A stretch of 64,000 bases of DNA from Chersky-840 sp050011815. Its GTDB lineage: Bacteria > Actinomycetota > Acidimicrobiia > Acidimicrobiales > UBA8190. Within the stretch, counting starts at the first letter, position 1, and each line of letters opens with the position of its first letter. Location of the stretch: NCBI GenBank assembly GCA_050011815.1, contig JBEKIJ010000022.1, forward strand, positions 38,967 to 102,966, read 5' to 3'. The translations under genes and the position numbers were made by a program. Below are positions 1 through 8,251 of this stretch, one piece after another. The notes beneath the pieces were generated by a model. It made no database searches. It saw only the letters and a program-made list of their open reading frames with translations, and was not told where the DNA came from.

Positions 1-1
1 C

Positions 2-265
2 AGGGCGGCGGGCCTCGAGGGCGACGACGCCCAGGCCACCGTCGAGTTCATGTCCACGGCCCTCGGCGACATGGCACCGATCCGGCGCGCCGGCCAACCC
101 GTCGACATCGCCGAAGCCGCCCTGTGGCTCGCCAGCGATGCCTCGACCTTCGTGAACGGCCAGGCCATCGCCGTCGACGGAGGGCTCACCACCGGGCCTC
201 TCTACCGCGAGCAGCACGCCAGGATCGAGACCCTCTTTCAGATCCTCCAGGCCCCGCGGTCCTGA
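2..265 (+). CDS. SDR-family oxidoreductase, C-terminal fragment
   Basis: The frame is open from the window edge and holds the last 87 residues of a short-chain dehydrogenase/reductase. The segment PVDIAEAALWLASD followed by FVNGQAIAVDGG is the classic SDR C-terminal signature, where the family closes the NAD(P)-binding Rossmann fold. The nucleotide-binding glycine motif and the Ser-Tyr-Lys active site lie upstream of the window. The tail after VDGG is about 24 residues longer than in minimal SDRs. Given the ipd genes downstream it may oxidise a hydroxyl on a steroid or acyl-CoA intermediate; that is only an inference from context. Confidence 0.85.
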   Translation, partial: RAAGLEGDDAQATVEFMSTALGDMAPIRRAGQPVDIAEAALWLASDASTFVNGQAIAVDGGLTTGPLYREQHARIETLFQILQAPRS

Positions 266-328
266 TCGGGTTCGTCGCCTCCGAGCGTCACCGCCGTTCC
301 CGACAGGCCACAACCGCCCTGAGGGTGC

Positions 329-1105
329 TCAGGGGCCGAGACGCGCCGGCCGGAGCGCGTACACGAGCGTGATCTGCGCGGAGACCTCTTGGGATCCCGC
401 CTGGAGGGGAACCGGGCTCGGGGCACTGGGAGCGGACTGGGCCGTCCCCAGTGCCGACGGCACCTCGATGCCGAGGTCCGGTGACTGGTCGGTGAGCGAG
501 CACACCGGCCCCAGACCCTCGCCCGCGGCTTGGGCCATCGACCGGGCGTGGCTCACGGCCTGGTGCACGGCCTCGGTGCGCGCCGTGTCCTCGATCGTGC
601 TCGGGTCCTCGATCGAGAAGGTCAACGAGTCGATCCGCGCCGCGTTCCCCGCCGCCGCGGTCACCTCGTCGAGCACCGATCCCGCCGTCGAGAAGTCGCG
701 CAATTTGGCCGTGATCGTGTTCGTCATCTCGTACCCGGTGATGGTGCCGCTCGGGTTGTACTGGGGCTCGATCGAGACGTTCGACGTCTGGATGTCCTTG
801 TCGGCGACCCCCCCGTGTCGGAGCACCGCCGTGACCGCGGATGCCTTGGCGTTGTCGTCCACCACCGCCCCATGGGCGCTCTGATCGGTGACGTCGATGT
901 CCAAGGACACGGTCAGGAGGTCGGGTGTGGCCGAGGCGTTCCCGGTTCCCTGCACCGTGAGCTTGGGCGCGGAGCTCCCACACGACGGTGGTGGCGCCGC
1001 CGCCGACGTCGGGACCGAAGCGGCCAGCCCGAGGGCCACCCCCCCGACGACCAGGGCGCCGACAACCGCCGCCACCCCCGCGACCCGCGCCGTCCGTGGC
1101 TGCAT
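329..1105 (-). CDS. Secreted or anchored SIMPL (DUF541) domain protein
   Basis: The product has 258 residues. Residues 6-37 form a hydrophobic signal or anchor segment ending in Ala-rich sequence, so the rest lies outside the membrane. The SIMPL core follows from about residue 48, starting LTVQGTGNASATPDLLTVSL, the usual opening of DUF541 proteins, and continues with the PQYN-type strand near the middle. The family is exported and of poorly defined function. A GGAGG ribosome-binding site lies 10 bases before the ATG. It converges on the partial SDR gene and stands alone, so context adds nothing on its role. Confidence 0.85.
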   Translation of the reverse strand: MQPRTARVAGVAAVVGALVVGGVALGLAASVPTSAAAPPPSCGSSAPKLTVQGTGNASATPDLLTVSLDIDVTDQSAHGAVVDDNAKASAVTAVLRHGGVADKDIQTSNVSIEPQYNPSGTITGYEMTNTITAKLRDFSTAGSVLDEVTAAAGNAARIDSLTFSIEDPSTIEDTARTEAVHQAVSHARSMAQAAGEGLGPVCSLTDQSPDLGIEVPSALGTAQSAPSAPSPVPLQAGSQEVSAQITLVYALRPARLGP

Positions 1106-1205
1106 CGTCGACGTACCTCCCCGGGCGAGCGCCGCGCATCGGGTGCGATGCTCCTGACGGCGCCACCACCGGTTCTGACGCCCGCCGAGGTCGGAACGTT
1201 CCCCG

Positions 1206-2195
1206 TCAGCGCGACAGGAGGGGACCCACCTGCTCGCCGAAGGCGGCGATCTGGTCGCACAGCTCCTGCAACGAGCGGTTGGTGAACCGCATCTGGAGAT
1301 GGGACACGCCCATGTCGATCAGCTCGGACAGGTTCTCGGCGATCTTCTCCGGGCTACCCGAGACCGTCCCCCGGGGCAGCTCGTGATCGGGCTCGCCCAC
1401 GTGGAACACCCCCGCCAAGGCGCCGATCTCGATGGGAGCCCCGCCCCGGAGCTCCTGGCGCAGTTCCAGGAGCTGGCCCACCTGGTCTCGCATGTCGCTG
1501 CGGCGCACGGTCTGGGGGAGCCACCCGTCGCCGCGCGCCGCCGCCCGCCGCAAGGCGGCCCGAGACGACCCCCCGACCCAGATGGGCGGCCTCGGCCGCT
1601 GCACGGGCCGGGGGCCCACCCCGAGGTCGCTCGCCGGCCAGCGCGGGCCGGCCAGGGTCGGGTACTCCTCCCACAGCGCCGCGGTCATGGCGTCGATGGC
1701 TTCGTCGAGCCCCGCGCCCCGTTCGTCGAAGGGGGGCCCGAAGAGGTCGAATTCCTCGTTGACGTGGCCCGCCCCCACGCCGATGATCACCCGGCCACCG
1801 GACAGGGTGTCGAGGGTGGAGAACTCCTTGGCGGCCCGAAGAGGGTGGCGCTGGGCGGCGATGTAGACGTGCGACATCAGTCGGATGCCCGTCGTGATCC
1901 CGGCCAGCCATCCGAGCGTGGCGATCGTGTCGTACCAGGTCGTGCTCATCGCCCCCGCCAGTCGGCGCGGGATGGCGGTGTGGTCGCACACCGCCACGTA
2001 GAAGAACCCGCTGTCCTCGGCCTGGCGCGCCACGCGGGCGAGCTCGGCGGGGCCCGCTCCGAGCTCCCACTCCGCCACGTAGATGGTGGACTGGGACTGG
2101 ATGGGCAGCTGGATGCCGAAGGCGACCTTTCCCTCGGGGATGATCTGCACCGTCCCCTCGGCACCGGCGCGCGTTGCTGCTTGGTCTTCGGTCAC
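1206..2195 (-). CDS. LLM-class F420-dependent oxidoreductase
   Basis: The 329-residue protein has the luciferase-like TIM-barrel pattern: an N-terminal strand (FGIQLPIQSQ), an Asp-His pair in VAVCDHTAIP, the LDTLSGGRVIIGVGAGHVNEEF segment split over the FMN/F420 site, and the PPIWVGGSS strand. These enzymes transfer hydride using reduced F420 or FMN. The start is GTG with an AGGGGG element upstream. It is the last gene of a minus-strand run (amidohydrolase, large and small acyl-CoA dehydrogenase, then this gene; 24 bases from the last), so it probably acts on the same acyl-CoA or steroid route. Mycobacterial cholesterol clusters also carry such enzymes. The substrate cannot be read from sequence. 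Confidence 0.87.
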   Translation of the reverse strand: MTEDQAATRAGAEGTVQIIPEGKVAFGIQLPIQSQSTIYVAEWELGAGPAELARVARQAEDSGFFYVAVCDHTAIPRRLAGAMSTTWYDTIATLGWLAGITTGIRLMSHVYIAAQRHPLRAAKEFSTLDTLSGGRVIIGVGAGHVNEEFDLFGPPFDERGAGLDEAIDAMTAALWEEYPTLAGPRWPASDLGVGPRPVQRPRPPIWVGGSSRAALRRAAARGDGWLPQTVRRSDMRDQVGQLLELRQELRGGAPIEIGALAGVFHVGEPDHELPRGTVSGSPEKIAENLSELIDMGVSHLQMRFTNRSLQELCDQIAAFGEQVGPLLSR

Positions 2196-2219
2196 GACCT
2201 GTCCCCCTGCTCGTGTCGG

Positions 2220-3215
2220 TCAGAAACGCTCGGCCACGAGCTCGGCCAGCGCCTGGGGCCCCTCGAGCGCACCGGCGAGCACCCGGGCCCGCATGAGGTA
2301 GAGATGGGCCGGTACCTCCCACGTGAAGCCCATGCCCCCGTGCACCTGGATGCACGACTTGGCATTGGCCAGGGCGGCCTCGACGGCGAGCAGTCCCGCA
2401 CCCGCGGCGGCACGGACGGCGTCGCCCACGTCGGGCTGGTCGATGGTGACCGCGGCGGCGTGCACTGCGGCGCGCGCCACCTCCGAGCGCACCAGCATGT
2501 CGGCGCACAGGTGCTTCACGGCTTGGAACGACCCGATGGGCTTGCCGAACTGCTCGCGCTCTTTGGCGTAGGCCACGGCCAGGTCGACGGTGGCCGCCGC
2601 CAACCCCACCAGGAGGGCGCCGCCCAGCACGGCCGCGTCACGCCGCCACAGTGCCGACTCCTCGGGCCCGCCGATCCGTTCGCCCTCGGGCAGGTGCTCG
2701 ACGCGCCACACCGGCGTGAGCGGGTCCAACGACCGCTCCACCGCCAGCGCCTCGAGCCCGGCGGGATCGACCGCGGCCAGGCCGTCGTCGCGCACCACCA
2801 CCAGCACGCCCAGCGAGCCCAGGTGCTCGATCACGACCGGTCCCGAGGACCCCGCCGTGCCGGACCCGGCCGCGCCGGTACCCAGCACCGCGCCCACCAT
2901 GACCCTGCCGTCACCGGCCCCCTCCACGAGCCCCGCCGCCAGGTGGGTGGCGAGGATGGGTCCCGGCACGAGGGCTCGGCCCAGCTCCTCGAACACCACC
3001 GCCGCGGCCGAGGTGGGCAGGCCGAGCCCGCCGGCCTCCTCGGGCACCCGCAGGGAGAACACCCCGGCCTCGGCGAGCTCGGCCCAGGCCGGCCCGTCGA
3101 TCACGACGGGGTCACCCTCGGCGGCGCGGATCTTCTCGAGCGGGAACCGACCCGCGCACAGCCGCCGCATCCCCTCGGCCAGCGCCACCTCGTCGTCGGA
3201 GAGCTCGAAGTCCAT
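2220..3215 (-). CDS. Acyl-CoA dehydrogenase, small subunit type (FadE-like)
   Basis: At 331 residues it is shorter than a homotetrameric acyl-CoA dehydrogenase (about 380) and matches the small partner of actinobacterial alpha2beta2 enzymes that act on steroid acyl-CoAs. Visible family marks are the N-terminal helical part (DDEVALAEGMRRL), EEAGGLGLP, the C-terminal REQFGKPIGSFQAVKH segment and QVHGGMGFTWE. The middle beta domain is weakly conserved. It lies 6 bases downstream of the large subunit gene, so the two are co-translated. FAD-dependent alpha,beta-desaturation of an acyl-CoA is expected; which chain is oxidised is unknown. Confidence 0.88.
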   Translation of the reverse strand: MDFELSDDEVALAEGMRRLCAGRFPLEKIRAAEGDPVVIDGPAWAELAEAGVFSLRVPEEAGGLGLPTSAAAVVFEELGRALVPGPILATHLAAGLVEGAGDGRVMVGAVLGTGAAGSGTAGSSGPVVIEHLGSLGVLVVVRDDGLAAVDPAGLEALAVERSLDPLTPVWRVEHLPEGERIGGPEESALWRRDAAVLGGALLVGLAAATVDLAVAYAKEREQFGKPIGSFQAVKHLCADMLVRSEVARAAVHAAAVTIDQPDVGDAVRAAAGAGLLAVEAALANAKSCIQVHGGMGFTWEVPAHLYLMRARVLAGALEGPQALAELVAERF

Positions 3216-3221
3216 GCCCCG

Positions 3222-4415
3222 CTAGCCCTTGGGGAGGCCGAGGATCCTCTCGGCGATGATGTTGCGCTGGATCTGCGACGTCCCCGCCGCGATCGTGCGC
3301 GAGAAGCTGTGCACCCACGTGTGCACGATCTCGGCGTTGCCCACCACGCCCGGCGCGCCGGTCGGGGTGCCCGGGACGTCGCCGAACACGAGCCCGGCCC
3401 GGCCGGCGAGGTCCATGCCGAGCTCGGCGATCCGCTGGCGCAACTCCGACAGCGCCAGCTTGTAGACACTCCCCCCGATACCGGGCACGCCGGTGCGCGC
3501 CGCCTGCGACACGTTGCGCCGCGCCAGGGCCCACAGGGCGTCGAGCTCGGCCCCGAGGTGGCCCACCCGGCGGCGCACCTCCGCCTCGTCCCACTCCCCC
3601 GTGCCCTTGGCCATGGTGCGCAGTCCCCGCACCAGCTCCATCGACTGCAGCACCTCACCGACGAAGGCCGTGCCCCGCTCGAAGCTGAGGGTGGTCATGG
3701 TGACGCGCCAGCCGTCGTTCTCGTCGCCGATCCGATTGGCGACCGGCACCCGCACGTTGTCGAGGAACAACTCACCGAACTCGGTGGTTCCTGCGATGGT
3801 CCGCAGCGGGCGGTAGTCGATGCCCGTCGCGTCCATGGGGAGGGCCAGCCACGTGATGCCGCGGTGGCGGCTGTCCTCGGGCCCGGTGCGCACCAGAAGC
3901 TCACAGAAGTCGGCCACCTCGGCGTGTGACGTCCAGATCTTCTGCCCCGTGACGACGTACTCGTCGCCGTCACGCTCGGCCCGGGTGCGCAGCGAGGCCA
4001 GATCGCTCCCCGCGCCGGGCTCGGAGAACCCCTGGCACCACACCTCGTCGCCGCGCAGGATGGGCGGGAGGAACCGCGCCCGCTGCTCGGGGGTACCCTC
4101 CACGATCACGGTCGGCCCGGCGTGCAAGAGGCCCACGAAGTTCACCCCCACGTAGGGGGCGTGGGCCCGTTCGAGCTCCTCGAGGTAGATGAGCTGCTCC
4201 ACCGGGCTCGCGCCCCGCCCGCCCCCCTCGACGGGCCAGTCGATGCCCGCGTACCCGGCGTCGAAGAGCATCCGTTGCCACGTGGTGTCGTAGCGGCGCC
4301 GCCCGACCCAGTCCAGATGCGACGGCTTCTCGGGCAACGTGGGGAGGACCTCGGCGAGCCAGGCGCGCAGCTCGGCGCGAAAGGCCTCCTCGCTCTGCGA
4401 GTAGCGCAGGTCCAC
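3222..4415 (-). CDS. Acyl-CoA dehydrogenase, large subunit type (FadE-like)
   Basis: I place the start at a GTG preceded by GGGAG at 5 bases, giving 397 residues (VDLRYSQSEEAFRAEL...). The frame stays open upstream, but that extension lies inside the amidohydrolase gene and looks non-coding. FAD-binding segments are clear: CQGFSEPGAGSDLASL, the GQKIWTSHA motif, and the C-terminal AAGTSQIQRNIIAERILGL. With the following 331-residue partner it fits the heteromeric FadE enzymes known from mycobacterial cholesterol side-chain and ring degradation. It catalyses, with its partner, the first dehydrogenation of a beta-oxidation cycle. Confidence 0.88.
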   Translation of the reverse strand: MDLRYSQSEEAFRAELRAWLAEVLPTLPEKPSHLDWVGRRRYDTTWQRMLFDAGYAGIDWPVEGGGRGASPVEQLIYLEELERAHAPYVGVNFVGLLHAGPTVIVEGTPEQRARFLPPILRGDEVWCQGFSEPGAGSDLASLRTRAERDGDEYVVTGQKIWTSHAEVADFCELLVRTGPEDSRHRGITWLALPMDATGIDYRPLRTIAGTTEFGELFLDNVRVPVANRIGDENDGWRVTMTTLSFERGTAFVGEVLQSMELVRGLRTMAKGTGEWDEAEVRRRVGHLGAELDALWALARRNVSQAARTGVPGIGGSVYKLALSELRQRIAELGMDLAGRAGLVFGDVPGTPTGAPGVVGNAEIVHTWVHSFSRTIAAGTSQIQRNIIAERILGLPKG

Positions 4416-4455
4416 GTACTCTCCCGACCGTTCCGACGACCAGCCCGGCGCCGGC

Positions 4456-5676
4456 CTAGGGCGCCAGGTGGTCGAGCCCGAAGAGCCGGATGGCGTTGCC
4501 CCGGACGATCTTGCGGCGCGTGTCGTCGTCGAGATGGGCCATCTGGCGCTCGGCGATCTCCTTGGTGTGGGGCCACGTGGAGTCGGAGTGGGGGTAGTCG
4601 GACTCGTAGGTGATGTTGTCGGCGCCGATCTCCTCGACCGAGCGCAGGCCGTGCGCATCGTCGAAGAAGCAGCCGTAGACCTGGCGGTGGAAGTACATCG
4701 AGGGCGGCTCGGGCACCTTGTCGGCCACCCCGCCCCACCCCCGGTTCTCCTCCCACACCTTGTCGGCCCGCTCGAGGATGTAGGGGATCCAACCGATCTG
4801 GCCCTCGGAGTAGGCCAGCATCAGGGTGGGGAAGCGGACGAGCACCCCCGAGAACAAGAAGTCCACCAGCGAGAAGGTGGCGTTGGTGTGCGTCAGCGTC
4901 GAACCCACCGCCGGAGGGGCATCGGCGGAGGTCGACGGCATCTTCGACGACGACCCGATGTGCATGTTGACGACAGTGCCCGTCTCGGCACAGGCCGTGA
5001 AGAACGGGTCCCAGTAGTTGTCGGGGTCGTGCACCGACGGCAGCCCCAGGAACGGGGGGATCTCGCTGAAGCACACGGCCTTCACCCCGCGCGCCGCGTT
5101 CCGCCGCACCTCGGCGGCCGCCAACGTGGCGTCCCACAGCGGGATGAGGCACAACGGGATGAGCCGGCCCGCGGACTCCGCGCACCACTCCTCCACCATC
5201 CAGTCGTTGTAGGCCTTGACGCACAGCAGCGCCAGGTCCTTGTCGGCGGCCTCGGTGAAGGTCTGCCCGCAGAACCGGGGGAACGTCGGGAAGCACAGCG
5301 ACGCCTCGAGATGGTTGATGTCCATGTCCTCGAGGCGGGGCTTCACCTGGTACGCACCGGGGCGCATGTCGTCGTAGGTGACGCCGGTGATGGTCACCTC
5401 GTCGCGCGGCACGCCCACGGCGGCGTCGAGACGCAGCAGGGGGCGGCGCAGCTCCTCGTAGTACCACCAGTCGGTGGGGACCCCTTCGCTGCCGGGCTGC
5501 ACCGTGAGCTTGCCGCCCACGAACGTGATCTCGCCCATCGGGGCCCGGACGATGCGAGGGCCGATGTCTCGGTACTTGGCGGGAAGCCGCGTGGCCCACA
5601 CACCGGCGGGCTCCACCACATGGTCGTCGACGGAGATGATCAACGGCAGGTCGCCCACGCGAGCGAGCATAGCCAT
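4456..5676 (-). CDS. Amidohydrolase-family metalloenzyme (amidohydrolase_2 type)
   Basis: The 406-residue product begins with ISVDDHVVEP, the position where this TIM-barrel hydrolase/decarboxylase family has its first metal-binding Asp/His, and ends with the YESDYPHSDSTWP segment that carries the late Asp ligand. A central His in MHIGSSS is also conserved in type. Members hydrolyse or decarboxylate cyclic and aromatic acids. It is the first gene of the run ending in the LLM oxidoreductase and is separated from the large dehydrogenase by 40 bases. A ring-opening or decarboxylation step in the same route is plausible but not shown. A second in-frame ATG two codons on is an alternative start. 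Confidence 0.85.
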   Translation of the reverse strand: MAMLARVGDLPLIISVDDHVVEPAGVWATRLPAKYRDIGPRIVRAPMGEITFVGGKLTVQPGSEGVPTDWWYYEELRRPLLRLDAAVGVPRDEVTITGVTYDDMRPGAYQVKPRLEDMDINHLEASLCFPTFPRFCGQTFTEAADKDLALLCVKAYNDWMVEEWCAESAGRLIPLCLIPLWDATLAAAEVRRNAARGVKAVCFSEIPPFLGLPSVHDPDNYWDPFFTACAETGTVVNMHIGSSSKMPSTSADAPPAVGSTLTHTNATFSLVDFLFSGVLVRFPTLMLAYSEGQIGWIPYILERADKVWEENRGWGGVADKVPEPPSMYFHRQVYGCFFDDAHGLRSVEEIGADNITYESDYPHSDSTWPHTKEIAERQMAHLDDDTRRKIVRGNAIRLFGLDHLAP

Positions 5677-5711
5677 CGATCTGACGGCGTGTCAGGTTGT
5701 CACACCACCAC

Positions 5712-5717
5712 TACCCT
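5712..5717 (+). promoter_or_regulatory. Predicted -10 element of a leaderless NRDE gene
   Basis: TACCCT sits 7 bases before the ATG of the NRDE-domain gene with no ribosome-binding site between, the spacing expected when transcription starts at or next to the start codon. No clear -35 box is visible. Confidence 0.5.
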
Positions 5718-5724
5718 GACCGCG

Positions 5725-6525
5725 ATGTGCCTGCTCGTGGTGGTGTCGCGCCTCGATCCCGGGGCGCCGCTCGTCGTCGGCGCCAACCGCGACGAACGGC
5801 TCGACCGGCCCGCCGCGGCCATGACCGTCCTGCGCCCGGCGGACCCGCGCATCCTCGGTGGGCGCGACGAGGAAGCCGGTGGGACGTGGTTGGCGGTGAA
5901 CGAGCACGGCGTGGTGGCCGGCCTCACCAACCGGCCCTCGCCCGAAGGACGCGACCCCGCCAAACGGTCGCGCGGCGAGCTCCCCCTGGCGCTGGCCGCG
6001 CATCGCGACGCCTCGTCGGCGGTGGAGGATTTCGTGGCCCGCTGCTCTCCCTCGCGCTACAACCCGGCCTGGCTCCTGGTCGGTGACCGGACGTCGCTCT
6101 ACGCGCTCGACATGACCGGCTCGGTCGAGGACCTCCCGCTCGTCGAAGCGCTTCATCCCGGCGTCCACATCCTCGAGAACACCGCCCTGCATACCCCCTC
6201 GCCCAAAGCCGACCACGTCCGGGCTCTCCTCGGCGACACGAGCGCCCTGGCGGGCGAGAACCTGGTCGACCGGCTGCGCTCGGTGCTCGGCGACCACACC
6301 ATCCCCGTCACCACCGGACCCGAACCGGAGGACGAGGTCCCAGGCCGGGGGCCCCGACCGGTCGAGACGCTGGCGGCTTGTGTGCACACCGAGACCTACG
6401 GCACGCGTTCGTCGACGCTCGTGCGCGTGCCCGCACCGTCGAGCCGACACCCGCAGGTCCTCGTGGCGGACGGGCATCCGTGCACGTCGGCGTACGTCGA
6501 CATGACGGACCTCTTTCAGGCCTGA
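5725..6525 (+). CDS. NRDE-domain protein (TANGO2 family)
   Basis: The 266-residue protein starts MCLLVVVSRLDPG and has the family signature ANRDE at residues 20-24, followed by GGRDEEAGGTWLAVNEHG and the TNRPSP segment. The conserved Cys at position 2 is where the Ntn-hydrolase-like members carry their candidate nucleophile. TANGO2 relatives have been tied to heme handling and lipid metabolism; the bacterial role is undefined. It starts divergently from the amidohydrolase gene with only 48 bases between them. The frame is open far upstream, but that part is the antisense of the amidohydrolase gene. Confidence 0.88.
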   Translation: MCLLVVVSRLDPGAPLVVGANRDERLDRPAAAMTVLRPADPRILGGRDEEAGGTWLAVNEHGVVAGLTNRPSPEGRDPAKRSRGELPLALAAHRDASSAVEDFVARCSPSRYNPAWLLVGDRTSLYALDMTGSVEDLPLVEALHPGVHILENTALHTPSPKADHVRALLGDTSALAGENLVDRLRSVLGDHTIPVTTGPEPEDEVPGRGPRPVETLAACVHTETYGTRSSTLVRVPAPSSRHPQVLVADGHPCTSAYVDMTDLFQA

Positions 6526-6558
6526 GCGCCTCTCGGCACCAGGACCGCGAGACGGCTC

Positions 6559-6687
6559 CTACTTGCCGTCCCAGCCCTTCCTGGCCTGCTTCTGCTCGGC
6601 CTGCTTCTGGTGCTTGGCCGCCCTCTTTTCTTTGACGCTGCGGCCCGGCTTCTTCGATTCAGCGGACGGTCGTGACTTCTCTGCCAT
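6559..6687 (-). CDS. Small Lys/Arg-rich protein (42 aa)
   Basis: A 42-codon gene runs MAEKSRPSAESKKPGRSV, then KEKRAAKHQKQAEQKQARKG and ends GWDGK. About a third of residues are Lys or Arg, with four or five Glu and no hydrophobic stretch. I recall similar tiny PGRSVKEKRAAK-type proteins in many actinobacteria, but no function is known to me. It is convergent with the NRDE gene and divergent from the SnoaL-like gene. Codon use is the high-GC3 type of its neighbours apart from the Lys-rich stretch, which supports a real gene. Confidence 0.65.
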   Translation of the reverse strand: MAEKSRPSAESKKPGRSVKEKRAAKHQKQAEQKQARKGWDGK

Positions 6688-6743
6688 GGCGCCAGCCTAC
6701 GACCCGCCGACGGCCGGCGCCGTCACCGACGGCGACCGGGGAC

Positions 6744-6749
6744 TACCTT
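6744..6749 (+). promoter_or_regulatory. Predicted -10 element of a leaderless SnoaL-like gene
   Basis: TACCTT is followed after 7 bases by the ATG at 6757. A TTG three codons upstream is in frame but lies within the element, which favours the ATG as start. Confidence 0.45.
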
Positions 6750-6756
6750 GCGGAGA

Positions 6757-7191
6757 ATGTCCACCTCACCACCCGACCTCCGCCGGCGCCGGGAGGCCGT
6801 CGTGCGCGAGCACATGGCGTCTGAGAACGAGAGCCGGTTCGACGACACCCTCGCCACCTTCACCCATCCCCGCTACGAGCTCATCGGCACCGGCCAGGTC
6901 TACGACGGCGCCGAGGAGGTGAAGGAGTACTACGCCCGGTCCCGTTCGGTCTTCCCCGACCAGCGCAACGAGGTCCGGTCCCTCCTCAGCGCGGCCGACA
7001 CCGTCGTGGTGGAGTTCGACCTCCTCGGGACACACCTGGGCTCGCTCACCGGCGAAGAGCCCACCGGCCGGTCCTTCCGCTGCCCCATGGTGGCCCTCTT
7101 CGAGTTCGAGGCCGGGGGGGAGGGCATCGTGTGCGAGCGCGTCTACTTCGACTCCCACACCATCTACGGCCAGCTCGGCATGGCCGACTGA
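6757..7191 (+). CDS. SnoaL-like / NTF2-fold protein
   Basis: The 144-residue product has the cone-shaped NTF2-fold pattern: an N-terminal helix (RREAVVREHMASEN), HPRYELIGTGQVYDGAEEVKEYY split across helices 2-3, then alternating strands with VVVEFDLLGTHLG and a C-terminal RVYFDSHTI strand. SnoaL-like proteins include polyketide cyclases, ketosteroid-isomerase relatives and limonene-epoxide hydrolase relatives. The actinobacterial steroid clusters often carry one. No catalytic Asp dyad can be assigned with confidence, so the reaction is open. It ends 20 bases from the convergent dehydrogenase gene. Confidence 0.75.
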   Translation: MSTSPPDLRRRREAVVREHMASENESRFDDTLATFTHPRYELIGTGQVYDGAEEVKEYYARSRSVFPDQRNEVRSLLSAADTVVVEFDLLGTHLGSLTGEEPTGRSFRCPMVALFEFEAGGEGIVCERVYFDSHTIYGQLGMAD

Positions 7192-7211
7192 TCAGGCCCG
7201 GCCGGCGCGCC

Positions 7212-8246
7212 TCAGGACCGGCGGGCCAGCAGGATCTCGAGCACCCGGGCCCGGTGCGCGGCGGCGTCGCCCCACGCCGCGGCGAGCGCCCAGGCCCGCT
7301 TCATCCACAGCTGCAGGTCGTGCTCCCAGGTGTACCCGATGGCCCCGTGGACCTGGAGGGCGGTGCGCGCCGCCAGGGTGGCCGCCTCCGACGCCATGGC
7401 CTTGGCCATCGAGGCATGCAGGCTGGCGTCGCCGTCGCCCACCGACAACGACCATGCGGCCCGGTACACGACGGGTCGGGCGAACTCCACCCGCACCAGC
7501 GCGTCGGCGAGGTGGTGCTTGACGGCCTGGAACGACCCGATGGGCACCCCGAACTGCGATCGCTCCTTGGCGTAGCTCGCGGCCATCGCGATCAGCCGGT
7601 CGGCCACCCCCACCAACACCGCCCCGGTGCTCATCGCCGCCCGGTCGGCGAGCGTGGCGAGGACCCCCTCGGCTTCGAATCCCGACACGACCAGCGTCGC
7701 CGGGGACGGCTCCCAGTCGACCTCGGCCAACCGCCTCGACCCGTCGAGCACCGGCCGGGGCGTGAGCGCCACCGCGGCGGCGGGCACGGCGTGCAGCTCG
7801 CCGTCGCGCTCGAGCAGGAGAAGATCGGCGCCGACAGCACCGGGCACGGCGGGCATCGTCGACGTCCCCACCGCCATCGTCGCCGCCCCCTCGGCGATGG
7901 ACCGCAACCACCGGGCCCGCAGCACCTCGCCTTGGGGACCGGGCGCCTCGACCAGCACCGGCACCCCGACCGCCACGGTCTCGACCAGGGGCTCGGGCAG
8001 CCCGGCCCGACCCGCCTCCTCGAGCAACAGCACCATGTCGACCAGACCCCGGCCCAGTCCCCCGTCCTCCTCGGGCACCGTCATCCCCACCACGCCCATG
8101 TCGGCCAACGCCGTCCACCGGGGACGCGACCACCCGAGCGGCGACGCCCACGCCTCGCGCAGGTCCGAGGGCGTGCACCGCTTCTCGGCGAAGGCCCGCA
8201 GCTGGGCGCGGAACTCGAGCTGCTCCTCGTCGAAGGCGAACTGCAC
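7212..8246 (-). CDS. Acyl-CoA dehydrogenase, small subunit type (second pair)
   Basis: The start is taken at a GTG 5 bases after the stop of the upstream large-subunit gene, giving 344 residues (VQFAFDEEQLEFRAQL...). Family marks are VPEEDGGLGRG, ERSQFGVPIGSFQAVKHH and LQVHGAIGYTWEHDL. Like the small protein at 2220-3215 it is shorter than a classical acyl-CoA dehydrogenase and should form a heteromeric enzyme with its upstream neighbour. Nearness to the thiolase and ipd genes suggests action on a ring-derived acyl-CoA, comparable to FadE30-FadE33 of mycobacteria; the exact counterpart cannot be assigned. Confidence 0.87.
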   Translation of the reverse strand: MQFAFDEEQLEFRAQLRAFAEKRCTPSDLREAWASPLGWSRPRWTALADMGVVGMTVPEEDGGLGRGLVDMVLLLEEAGRAGLPEPLVETVAVGVPVLVEAPGPQGEVLRARWLRSIAEGAATMAVGTSTMPAVPGAVGADLLLLERDGELHAVPAAAVALTPRPVLDGSRRLAEVDWEPSPATLVVSGFEAEGVLATLADRAAMSTGAVLVGVADRLIAMAASYAKERSQFGVPIGSFQAVKHHLADALVRVEFARPVVYRAAWSLSVGDGDASLHASMAKAMASEAATLAARTALQVHGAIGYTWEHDLQLWMKRAWALAAAWGDAAAHRARVLEILLARRS

Positions 8247-8251
8247 GGTGC

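Noticed and set aside
1299..3929. 876-codon open frame on the plus strand opposite the LLM and acyl-CoA dehydrogenase genes
   Set aside because: Its translation is Arg/His/Gly/Pro-rich without motifs, and the opposite strand encodes two clear enzyme families over the same span. Long antisense frames are expected at 70% GC.
4416..4658. 81-codon N-terminal extension of the large acyl-CoA dehydrogenase
   Set aside because: The extension lies inside the amidohydrolase gene and has no family similarity; a GTG with a ribosome-binding site at 4,415 gives the normal length.
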